DNA of 11,647 nucleotides from assembly GCA_964436825.1 (NCBI GenBank), contig CAYTEO010000062.1, forward strand, positions 1 through 11,647, written 5' to 3'. This document shows positions 1 through 7,900 of the stretch, piece after piece. A program made the translations under genes and the position numbers. Every line of letters begins with the position of its first letter. Within the stretch, counting starts at the first letter, position 1. The DNA is from CAYTEO01 sp964436825. Its GTDB lineage: Bacteria > Krumholzibacteriota > Krumholzibacteriia > LZORAL124-64-63. The notes under the pieces were generated by a model. It was not told the origin of the DNA. It did no database searches and saw only the letters and a program-made list of their open reading frames with translations.

Positions 1-359
1 GTGATCGGATTGTTCGGATCCTGCTCCCATCGCACACCCCAGTCCACCGCGAACTTGTACTGGTACCGGCCGGGCTTGAGCGGCAGCACGATCTCCCACA
101 CGCCGTCCCCGTCCTCGTCGGTCATCACGCCGATCTCGTGGTCGAAGCGGCCGGTGCCGCGGGTGCCGCACCAGTCGTTCCCGTCCCAGTCGCCGCACAG
201 GTTCACGTGCTTGGCCTGGGGGGCCTCGTAGAAGAAGCGGACCATGCCGTTGTCCAGCCGCTTCGGCGGCGGGACGCGGTTGCGGATGATGTTCATGTAA
301 CCGCAGCCGCCCAGGGCCAGCGCGGCGACGACGGACAGGGCAAGGACGAAGCGTCTCAT
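1..359 (-). CDS. Lipoprotein with glycogen-binding (AMPK-beta/CBM48-like) domain, partial
   Basis: This is the last visible gene of the minus-strand operon. Its 3' end lies beyond the left edge; 119 codons are visible. The N-terminus is MRRF followed by a hydrophobic stretch and LALGGC, a lipobox with Cys19 as the likely lipidated residue, so the mature protein should be membrane-anchored. Residues about 38-119 resemble the glycogen-recognition domain of the AMPK beta/CBM48 group: a GDWDG turn (W58), then LKPGRYQYKF (K102) and W111 before DPNNP. An acidic DEDGDG loop (81-86) is inserted, which could bind calcium. The start is ATG at 359, with GGTGA at 369-365 five bases upstream and the previous gene's stop 14 bases away. 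The domain resembles that of the adjacent upstream gene, suggesting duplication. A surface or periplasmic glucan-binding role is inferred. Because the end is missing, a further C-terminal domain cannot be excluded. Confidence 0.8.
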   Translation of the reverse strand, partial: MRRFVLALSVVAALALGGCGYMNIIRNRVPPPKRLDNGMVRFFYEAPQAKHVNLCGDWDGNDWCGTRGTGRFDHEIGVMTDEDGDGVWEIVLPLKPGRYQYKFAVDWGVRWEQDPNNPI

Positions 360-373
360 CTCGTTCACCGTTC

Positions 374-2425
374 CTAGAAGCGCAGGTTCGCGCGCAGGGT
401 GATGACCCGCGCGTCCTCCAGGGCCTGCTCGGCGTCCCGCTCGGTGGCGCCGGCGTGGTCCTGCAGGTAACGGTACCGGTAGAGCCAGCGGCCGGTGCGG
501 CGGCCGTCGTAGTCGATGCGGAAGTCCATGGGATCCACGCCGTAGGCCACCACCACGTCCATCCGCGGGTGGGGGAGGTAGCGTAGCCCGACGAACGGGT
601 CCAGGTACGTGTCGTGCCAGCCGCCGGTGCCGTCGCCGGCGTCGTCCAGCGAGGCCTCCAGCCAGCGGACGTTGACCAGGGCGTTCAACCTGGGCGACAG
701 CTTCCGCTCCCAGCGCAGGATCGTCTCGAAGGTGTGGCCGCTGCGGCCGGTGATCCCGTCGTCGTGGTCGGTCCAGGCGTTCTCCAGGTCGAACCAGCCG
801 TAGCGGTCGCCGATGCGGCCGATGCCGTTGCTCACCGTCACGATCCACGTGGTGGCGTCAGCCGTGGCGGCCCCCGTGGGGGCAGCCGCTCCCACCAGGC
901 CGTAGTCGGCGTCCGTGTGGTACCGCTGCAGCCAGAAGAGGTGCCGCCTGCCGTCGGCCTCCTCCAGCCACGTGAACTCGCTGTAGGTGCGGCTGGTCTG
1001 GGGCCAGACGTCGCCGAAGGTCACGTAGACCCGCTTGTTGGCCTGGTCGTCGGGCAGGTAGGTCAGCCGCGCGGGGCTCTCGCCGGGGGCGGCGCCGCTC
1101 TCGTCGTACCAGGTGTGCTCCAGGTTCAGGGTGCGGCCGGGGCGGGGCTCGTAGCGCAGCTCCCCGTGCCAGATGCGCCGGGCGCGGTCCACGAAGACGA
1201 TGTCTACCGGGCCGTTGGTGTTGTTGGCGCCGGCCTCGTTGCCCGTGACGAACCGCTGCTTGCGGGTCTGGTAGAGCCATTCGAGCTGCAGGCGTCCCTT
1301 GCCGTCGGCGAACCCGCGGGTGAGGTCCAGGCCCGCTCTCAGGTCCAGGTCGTCCCACTCGAACCAGGTGCTGGAGTCGTCGTTCTCGGCCAGGTAGCGG
1401 TCCAGGGCCGGCAGGCCGGTGCCGCCGGGCTGGCCCACGAAGGTGCCCATGTCGGTCCAGATCAGGTTGCGCTCCATGTAGACCGGCAGGCCCACCTCGC
1501 AGCCCAGCAGGTCGGTCGAGAGGCGCGAGCCGAACAGGTCGCGGCCGCTGTTGTCGAAGACGGTCAGGTCGTTGTCGTAGTCCTCGTCGTGGACGTCGCT
1601 GAAGAACCCGTGGTAGCGCAGCCCCAGCGGCCGGCCGTCGAACACCACCCCGGCGCTGCCCTTCCCGCCCGGCAGGTGGTCGTCCAGCAGGGTGCCCGGC
1701 AGGTCCACGTCCCCGCCCAGGGACAGCGGATCGTCAAGCTCCAGCACCTCCATGTTCCAGTAGCCGAGGACGTGGAAGGCGCCCGGGTGGATGTCCACCG
1801 AGCCCTCGTCCAGGTCGGCGGTGATGTCGTTCATGTTGATGCTGGTGGTGTTGTCCAGGCGCAGGCGGGTGTAGGCGTCCACCACGTCGCTGACGGCGGT
1901 GCGGAAGTTCAGGTCCACCTTCTGCTCGGGACGGTGGAGGCGGTAGCGGGGGTCGCCGTCGTAGTCCTTGACGGCCATGTAGCGGCCCAGGTAGCGGCCG
2001 TCCAGGGTGAGACGCGCGTTGAGGGTGGAGCGCGCCCCGGCCGCCGCGGCGCGCCTGGCGGGCGGGACCAGCTTGCCGTCGTCGCCGATCACCACCACGG
2101 AGTTGGCGCCGCCGAAGGAGTCGGGCACCGTTTCCGGGTTGTCCGGGTCGGCGAACCAGGAGCCGTCGACGACGAACTTGTACTCGTACTTGCCGGGCTT
2201 GAGCGCCATGACGATGAACCAGGTCCCGTCCTTCCCCTTCTCCAGGGGATGGCGCTGGGGGTCCCAGCCGTTGAACGAGCCGGCCAGGGTGACCTGCGCC
2301 GCGCCGGGGGCGCTGTAGGTGAACTTGATCCCCAGGGGGATCTGCTCCACCGCGGCCAGGGCGGCGGTGGTCGCCAGCAGGACGGCCACCAGGACGGCGA
2401 TGCGGATGGTGGGTCGCTTGTTCAT
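374..2425 (-). CDS. Glycogen-binding domain fused to predicted outer-membrane beta-barrel
   Basis: This 683-residue protein has a signal peptide (about 1-24, ending ALA). Residues about 28-115 form a glycogen-recognition domain of the AMPK-beta/CBM48 type, with AGSFNGWD (W54), PGKYEYKFVVDGSW (K83, W90), DPDNP and GGANSV (N108). These align with the four AMPK beta1 residues known to contact carbohydrate (W100, K126, W133, N150), so binding looks intact. An Ala-rich linker (about 122-133) leads to a long region of alternating polar and hydrophobic strands with aromatic-rich turns, ending in LRANLRF. A terminal Phe is typical of outer-membrane barrels recognised by BamA. I infer a barrel with a periplasmic or surface N-terminal glucan-binding module; the barrel family is not recognised. 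ATG at 2425 follows the previous stop by 13 bases, with GGGGAG seven bases upstream. No glycoside hydrolase motif was seen. Confidence is high for the gene and binding domain, moderate for the barrel. Confidence 0.85.
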   Translation of the reverse strand: MNKRPTIRIAVLVAVLLATTAALAAVEQIPLGIKFTYSAPGAAQVTLAGSFNGWDPQRHPLEKGKDGTWFIVMALKPGKYEYKFVVDGSWFADPDNPETVPDSFGGANSVVVIGDDGKLVPPARRAAAAGARSTLNARLTLDGRYLGRYMAVKDYDGDPRYRLHRPEQKVDLNFRTAVSDVVDAYTRLRLDNTTSINMNDITADLDEGSVDIHPGAFHVLGYWNMEVLELDDPLSLGGDVDLPGTLLDDHLPGGKGSAGVVFDGRPLGLRYHGFFSDVHDEDYDNDLTVFDNSGRDLFGSRLSTDLLGCEVGLPVYMERNLIWTDMGTFVGQPGGTGLPALDRYLAENDDSSTWFEWDDLDLRAGLDLTRGFADGKGRLQLEWLYQTRKQRFVTGNEAGANNTNGPVDIVFVDRARRIWHGELRYEPRPGRTLNLEHTWYDESGAAPGESPARLTYLPDDQANKRVYVTFGDVWPQTSRTYSEFTWLEEADGRRHLFWLQRYHTDADYGLVGAAAPTGAATADATTWIVTVSNGIGRIGDRYGWFDLENAWTDHDDGITGRSGHTFETILRWERKLSPRLNALVNVRWLEASLDDAGDGTGGWHDTYLDPFVGLRYLPHPRMDVVVAYGVDPMDFRIDYDGRRTGRWLYRYRYLQDHAGATERDAEQALEDARVITLRANLRF

Positions 2426-2438
2426 GGTCGCTCCCCGC

Positions 2439-4049
2439 TCAGAACCAGGTCCGGAACGACAGGGCGATCCGGTCCCTCAGGTTGTCGTTGTTGCCCTCGT
2501 TGACGAACCAGTCCGTGTAGACAAGGTTGTCCGACTGGCCCGGATCCCCGTACTCGAAGTAGAGCTCGGCCCCGAAGCCCAGGTCGTACTTCAGCTGCGC
2601 GAACATGGTGTGCCGCGCCTCGATGTTCTCGTTGACGTTCAGCATCCGCAGGTAGGCCTTCACCCGCTCGGTCAGGTTGACGTTCATGTCGAAGCCGTAG
2701 GCGGTCAGCTCGCGGAAGGTGCCGGCGTCCTTGATGCGGGCCTGCAGGCGGATCTTGGCCAGGAAGTTCTCCACCGAGACCTCGCCGAACCAGCCGGGGT
2801 AGGTGTAGAAGTCGTTGACCTCGCTGCTGGCGTCGAAGCCGTACCAGCGGCTGTAGGCCACCTTCCCCTTGAACCCCTTGACGAACTCGATGTACAGCTC
2901 GCCGTACCAGCTCGTGCTGGGGCGCAGGCCGCCGCCCACCTCGTCGGCCACCCGCTTGCGGTAGTGGTCGTAGCTGACCTTGGCGGTGATGGCCTTGCGC
3001 GGCACGAACCAGATCCCCTCCACGTGCTTCTGGACGCGGTTGTACTCGCGCCGGTCGTCGAAGCGGCCCGACAGGTAGTCGCGGAAGTTCTCCCCGAAGT
3101 CGAAGTACCAGCCGTGCAGGATCAGGTCGCCGATGTTGACGTCGCGGATCTCGGCGCCGAACAGGTAGCTGTGGTCGGTGGGCTCGCCGTAGACGTGCTC
3201 GCGGTAGGGGGTGCTGCTCCAGGCCGCCTCCACGGTCAGGCGCGACTGCTCCAGGTCGATCGGGCCCAGGTGCAGGCCGGTCTCGGTCAGGTCGTGGGGG
3301 AAGAACGCCAGGTCGGCCGACACCACGCTGTTGTGCATCCAGCTCATCCGCTCCCGGTTCTCGGGGGAGGAGGTGTCGGTCCAGTCCTTGCGCAGCAGCA
3401 TCAGGCCGGCCCAGATGCGGTCGCCCCAGGCGCGGTTGCGCAGCCGGATGATCCAGGAGTCCACCCCGTCGGCCTGCTCCCCGTCGCCCCAGTTGTAGGT
3501 GCCGCCGTCGTCGCTGTAGATGATCGTCCCGCCCCACTTGCCCAGCAGCGGCACCTCCCGGTCCCAGAACTCGTAACGGATCCCCTGGGACTGGGGCCCG
3601 TAGTTGTCGTTCTTCAGCTTCCAGTCGTCCACCAGGCGGAACAGCGGCTCGTCGTTGATCCAGAAGTGGTTCTGGCGGCTGAACAGGGTGATCTCGCTGT
3701 GCTGAGTGCGGAGCTTCAGGTGTCCCTCGGCCGTGGCCCAGGGCGGGGCCATGTACTCGGGGAAGGTGGTGCGGTCGTCGTCGTAGCTGGCGTTGGCGCG
3801 CAGCTTGACGAACGCCTCCAGGTCGGGCGAGAGGTGGCTGAGGAACTTCAGCTCGGCGTAGTGCGACGGCATCCAGACGCGCCAGTGGCGGTCCGCCTTC
3901 TCCGCCAGCGTGTAGACGGAGTAGTAGCCCTCGAACTTGGTGGCGGCGCCGGCGACCGAAGCGGCCAGCAGCAGGGCCGTTAGCAGCCAGGGGAGCGGCC
4001 CGTGTCGCCGCGAGCGGGCGGTCCGCGCCCGGGTGCGGTGGTCGCCCAT
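2439..4049 (-). CDS. Predicted outer-membrane beta-barrel protein of unknown family
   Basis: This 536-residue protein begins with a long Arg-rich n-region (about 1-17), a hydrophobic core and a likely signal peptidase site near residue 36 (AGA-A). The mature part has many short amphipathic strands rich in Tyr, Trp and Phe, for example GYYSVY, AELKFLS, WIIRLRNRAW and AELYFEYGD. It ends in IALSFRTWF, with the C-terminal aromatic residue usual for an outer-membrane barrel. I do not recognise a specific family; size and texture fit a porin-like or structural barrel. ATG at 4049 comes one base after the TGA of the PorV-like gene, with GAGGA six bases upstream inside that gene, so translation is probably coupled. 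No internal ATG precedes the hydrophobic core, which supports this start. Placed between the PorV-like and glycogen-binding barrel genes, it may be another outer-membrane partner of the same assembly. That role is inference. Confidence 0.75.
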   Translation of the reverse strand: MGDHRTRARTARSRRHGPLPWLLTALLLAASVAGAATKFEGYYSVYTLAEKADRHWRVWMPSHYAELKFLSHLSPDLEAFVKLRANASYDDDRTTFPEYMAPPWATAEGHLKLRTQHSEITLFSRQNHFWINDEPLFRLVDDWKLKNDNYGPQSQGIRYEFWDREVPLLGKWGGTIIYSDDGGTYNWGDGEQADGVDSWIIRLRNRAWGDRIWAGLMLLRKDWTDTSSPENRERMSWMHNSVVSADLAFFPHDLTETGLHLGPIDLEQSRLTVEAAWSSTPYREHVYGEPTDHSYLFGAEIRDVNIGDLILHGWYFDFGENFRDYLSGRFDDRREYNRVQKHVEGIWFVPRKAITAKVSYDHYRKRVADEVGGGLRPSTSWYGELYIEFVKGFKGKVAYSRWYGFDASSEVNDFYTYPGWFGEVSVENFLAKIRLQARIKDAGTFRELTAYGFDMNVNLTERVKAYLRMLNVNENIEARHTMFAQLKYDLGFGAELYFEYGDPGQSDNLVYTDWFVNEGNNDNLRDRIALSFRTWF

Positions 4050-4050
4050 G

Positions 4051-4935
4051 TCAGTTCCTCACCGTGAAGGAGAGCATGTACACGTTGCCCAGCTCCTTGT
4101 GGGTCTCCAGGGAGAAGTCCGCCTGCCAGTGCACGTCCTGCAGGCCGATGCCCATGGTCACCAGGTCCACGTTGTAGCCGGCCCGCAGGGCCATGGCGTC
4201 GTAGAACCAGATCTCCGCGCCGCCGTGCAGCGCCACGCTGTTCCAGCCGCCCTCGCGGCTGCGCAGGTCGGCGGTCAGCAGCAGGGTGTCGCGGAACAGG
4301 TAGCTGCCGCCCACGGAAAAGCCGCTGAAGACCGGGTCGGGATCGGTGGTCGTGGACAGCAGCTGCAGGTACGGCTCGTTGAGGTTGGTCACCACCGCGC
4401 CCAGGCGCCACTGCCGGCCGCTGTCGTAGAGCAGGCCCACGTCCATGGCGAAGCCGGTGTCGGGGCCGTCGTACGCCGGGTCGTTGTACTGCTCGTAGCC
4501 GGGGGCGGCCAGGCGCAGGACCTTGCCCGTGGCGCCGATCGCCAGCCCTTCCAGCCAGGGGACGTCGGCGGCGGCGGACAGCAGGTAGGTGTCCTCGTGG
4601 TAGACGTCCTCGATGCCGACGCGGATGAACCCGGTGCCCAGCGAGATCCCGTGCCACGCCGGGAAGGTCAGGCTCAGCATGTCGTTCTCCAGGGTGGAGA
4701 CCTCGTAGAGCCAGTTGCGGGTGATCATGGCCGCCAGGCGGTCGTCGCTGCGCAGGCCGGCCGGGTTCCAGAGGACGGCGTTGGGGTCGTCGCACAGGGA
4801 GACGAAGGCCGAACCCATGGCCCGGGGCCGGGCCCCCATGCGCTGGTGCCGGAAGTCGGCCCGCGCCGCGCTGCCGGCCAGCAGCAGGGCCAGCAGGAGG
4901 GCGCTCGCGAGTCGGAGGTTGCCGCTGGTGCTCAT
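4051..4935 (-). CDS. PorV/PorQ-family (UPF0164-like) outer-membrane protein
   Basis: This 294-residue protein has a signal peptide (about 1-26, ending ARA). The family's hallmark follows at 34-61: GARPRAMGSAFVSLCDDPNA, then VLWNPAGL. This matches the 'ARAMGMGGAF...DD..A..WNPAG' signature of PorV/PorQ and related FadL-fold barrels. The rest alternates amphipathic strands (GISLGTGFIRVGI, LAIGATGKVLRL, RLGAVVTNLNEP, LRAGYNVDL) and ends in LSFTVRN. Length is near the short end for the family. In Bacteroidota, PorV shuttles type IX secretion cargo to the attachment complex, binding its C-terminal domain. Here the start codon overlaps the stop of the giant FlgD-Ig-ended gene (ATGA, 4935-4932), and GGTGA lies four bases upstream of the ATG. 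Coupled translation with a possible cargo supports, but does not prove, a PorV-like job. The same open frame extends far upstream inside the giant gene, but that part has no coding character. A FadL-like transport role is the alternative. Confidence 0.82.
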   Translation of the reverse strand: MSTSGNLRLASALLLALLLAGSAARADFRHQRMGARPRAMGSAFVSLCDDPNAVLWNPAGLRSDDRLAAMITRNWLYEVSTLENDMLSLTFPAWHGISLGTGFIRVGIEDVYHEDTYLLSAAADVPWLEGLAIGATGKVLRLAAPGYEQYNDPAYDGPDTGFAMDVGLLYDSGRQWRLGAVVTNLNEPYLQLLSTTTDPDPVFSGFSVGGSYLFRDTLLLTADLRSREGGWNSVALHGGAEIWFYDAMALRAGYNVDLVTMGIGLQDVHWQADFSLETHKELGNVYMLSFTVRN

Positions 4936-7900
4936 CGGATCACCGCCACGGGATGGTTGCTGCGGATGGTCCGCGTGCCGCCCGCCTGGTTGTAGGTGAC
5001 GATCAGCCGCAGGACGTAGACGCCGTAGGGGACGGGCTTGCCGTTCTCGTCGGTGCCGTCCCACGTGAGCCCGGCGACGCGGCGCGGGACGCGGGCCGCG
5101 TTGTCCTCGCCGCTGAAGGGGAACGGCTGCATCAGCCGCCGCTTGATGACGCCGTCGATGTTGTAGACCTCCAGGGTCACCGTCGCCTCCTGCGAGAGGT
5201 AGAAGGAGATCGTCGTCTGGTCGTACAGCCCGTCCCCGTTGGGGGAGAACGGGTTGGGGGAGACGGTGATGCCGGAGATGACCTCGCCGGGGTCGTAGTC
5301 CAGCTCGTCGCCCAGGAACAGGCCGTAGGTGCCGGCGTGGTCGGTGCGGATGGTCACCTCTCCGGCGTCGGGGTTGACGTGGCCGCCGACCAGGACCCAG
5401 CGGTCGCTGGCGGCGGTGTACTCGTAGATCCCGACGCGGTTCGGGTCGGCGCCGTCGGGCAGGTCGTCGCGGGTGTAGTGGAGGGTCAGCTCCAGCGGCG
5501 CCGGCAGCCGGCCGTCCAGGGGCAGGTAGCTGGCGGAGTCGCCCAGCGCCAGCGCCACGCCGCGGTAGCAGCCCAGCGCCGCGGCGCCGCCCACCGCCGG
5601 GGCGGCCCGTTCCCGCGCTCCCACCTGGCAGATCTCCCACTCCAGCTCGACGAACGTCGCCAGGGAGTCGGGATCCGGCGCTTCGGCGCCCAGGGCGTCG
5701 CCGTAGAGCGCGAGCAGGCTCCGGCGGGTGCCGTCGGGCACCAGCAGGGCCGAGCCGTCCACGTGGCGCAGCGCGACGTCGCCGCCGCCCAGGACGGCGG
5801 CGGTGGCCAGGCAGTCGGCCGCCGGCAGGATCCGCATCGTCGTCACCGGCGAGACGGTCTCCTTCCCCTGGGCGTCGTGGGCGACGACCTGGAACTCCAG
5901 GTAGCGGGCGCTGTCCAGGGGGGAGGCGACCAGGGCCGTGTCGAGCCAGGCGGCCGGCAGGTCCACGCTCCACAGGTCGTGCCCCACGAACCCCATGGCC
6001 GACTCCAGGGCCCAGCTCCCGCCGGCGGTCGTGGGACGGAAGCGGGCAGTGGCGTCCTCGACGCGGAAGTCGTCGGTGATCTCCAGGGAGAAGGCCACCG
6101 GCGCGTCGCGCAGGGGGGCCCGCTCCAGGAGCAGGTCCCCGGTCGGCAGGTGGATGACCGGGGGGCCGGTGTCCTGGAAGGCCGTCATCTCGATGGCGCA
6201 GGGGGTCAGTCCCTCGGTCAGGCGTTGGACCGCCTCGGGCGACTCGTAGTCCAGCAGTTCCTGCTGGGGGCGGCCCGGCTGCTCGCCCGCGCCGGGGATC
6301 AGCAGCAGGTCGATGATGTTGGGGTCGTGGTCGGTGTAGCTGCCGCCGCCGAACTGCCACTCGCTGCGCGCCTCGTTGACCCAGCGGATCCCGCCCAGGA
6401 CCTCCTCGCCGCCGAAGTCGTGGCTGGCCATCAGCACCGCGATGTTCCAGCTGCGGATGTCGTCGGCCGTGGGGTTGCCCAGGGCGGCGGGCGAGACCAG
6501 GGCCGTCACGACGTCGGTCCGCGGGTCGCCCTCGATGATGATGTCGGCGTCGGAGCGCAGGGCGTTCTCCCGCCACGACTCGACGGTGTTCTGGCCCAGG
6601 GACGGGACCACCGCCTTGTACCAGCCGTCCAGGACGATGGCGTAGTCCCAGGCGTTCCACGGCTCGAAGTCGACGCGGCGGTTGGGCAGCCCGCGGGTGG
6701 CGCCGCCCGGCCCGCTGTCGATCATGATGTCGATCTTCTCGATGTTCAGCTCGCCGTAGTAGGGATTCCAGTCGGCCGTCTCCGGGTCGGCGGGGTCGGG
6801 GAAGTCGACCATGTGGACGGCGAAGGCGATCATCGGCTGGACCTGCCCGCTGACGACGGTGGTCGTCATGTAGACGTCCAGCCCGGTCAGGTCGAAGGCC
6901 CCCGGCACGAAGACGCTGTTGGTGGGATAGGTGTAGTACATGTTCTCCTCGCCGGGGTGGTCGGGACCGTGGTCGTCCCCGACCGGGTCCTCGGCGTGGA
7001 GGATGATCTCCACCTGGGCGTCGACCTGGGCCGTCACGGTGTCCCGGGCGGCCGAGACGTTGCCGGCGTCGTAGGCGGCCACCACCAGGGGCCGCTCGCC
7101 GCCGGGGCTGCCCAGCGGGACGGTCGCGCGCAGGCTCCAGGTTCCGTCCCCGGCGGCCAGGTCGCCGTGGACCGGGTCGCCGTCGTCGTACAGGCGGACC
7201 AGGGTGCCGCCGGCGATGGCCGACAGGTCGGCCACCACGTCGCCCACGCCGTCACCGGCGTCGGCGACGGCGGCCGTCAGCGTGAACGGCGTTCCGGCCG
7301 CCAGGGTGTCCGGCACCAGGCTGACGGCCGTGATCGCCGGGGGCGTGGGGAAGTCGGTCCTGACCACGTAGGTCGGTCCCCACTGGGCGAGGGTCACCGG
7401 CAGGGCGGCCCGGTCCCAGTCGCCGGGCTGGGGGTCGTTGTAGTCGAAGTCCAGGTCGAGGGTGGCGTCGCTGGGCACGGAGTCGAAGGCCGAGCGCTTC
7501 ACCCCGGCGTCCTCCTGGGTGACGTAGACCTCGGCGCGCAGCGAGTCGGGACGGCCGCCCAGGGCCGCCCACGGGATCGTCATCCGGACGGTCGCGGCGC
7601 CGATGTCGACCCAGCTCCCCTGGATGTTGACCGTCTCGACGAACTGGTCGGTGAACTCGCCGCTGGCCGGGTCGAACCACTGCCACTGTCCCGTGGCGGC
7701 GTCCCAGCGCCGGAAGTCGCCGTAGTCGTTGGCGGAGTACTTGCTGGTCAGGATGAAGTCGGGCCGGTCCTCGTGGCCGAAGTTCACGGGCATCAGGAAG
7801 GCGTCCCGGCTGCCGCCGGCGGCGTCCCAGCCGGTCTCCAGGAGGACGTGCAACTGCAGCCCGGTCCAGTTGCTGGCGAACGGGATCTCCAGGGTCAGGG

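Noticed and set aside
1..231. Plus-strand open frame beginning with GTG at position 1
   Set aside because: It is antisense to the lipoprotein gene. Its product is Ser/Pro-rich without a domain.
614..4995. Long plus-strand open frames opposite the two barrel genes and the PorV-like gene
   Set aside because: They are antisense shadows: repetitive Val/Gln/Gly/Ala-rich products without recognisable domains. The minus-strand genes have signal peptides, barrel endings and tight operon spacing.
4936..6660. N-terminal extension of the PorV-like gene
   Set aside because: The upstream part is an Arg/Pro/Gly-rich shadow of the giant gene. The signal peptide begins at ATG 4935, which has its own ribosome binding site.
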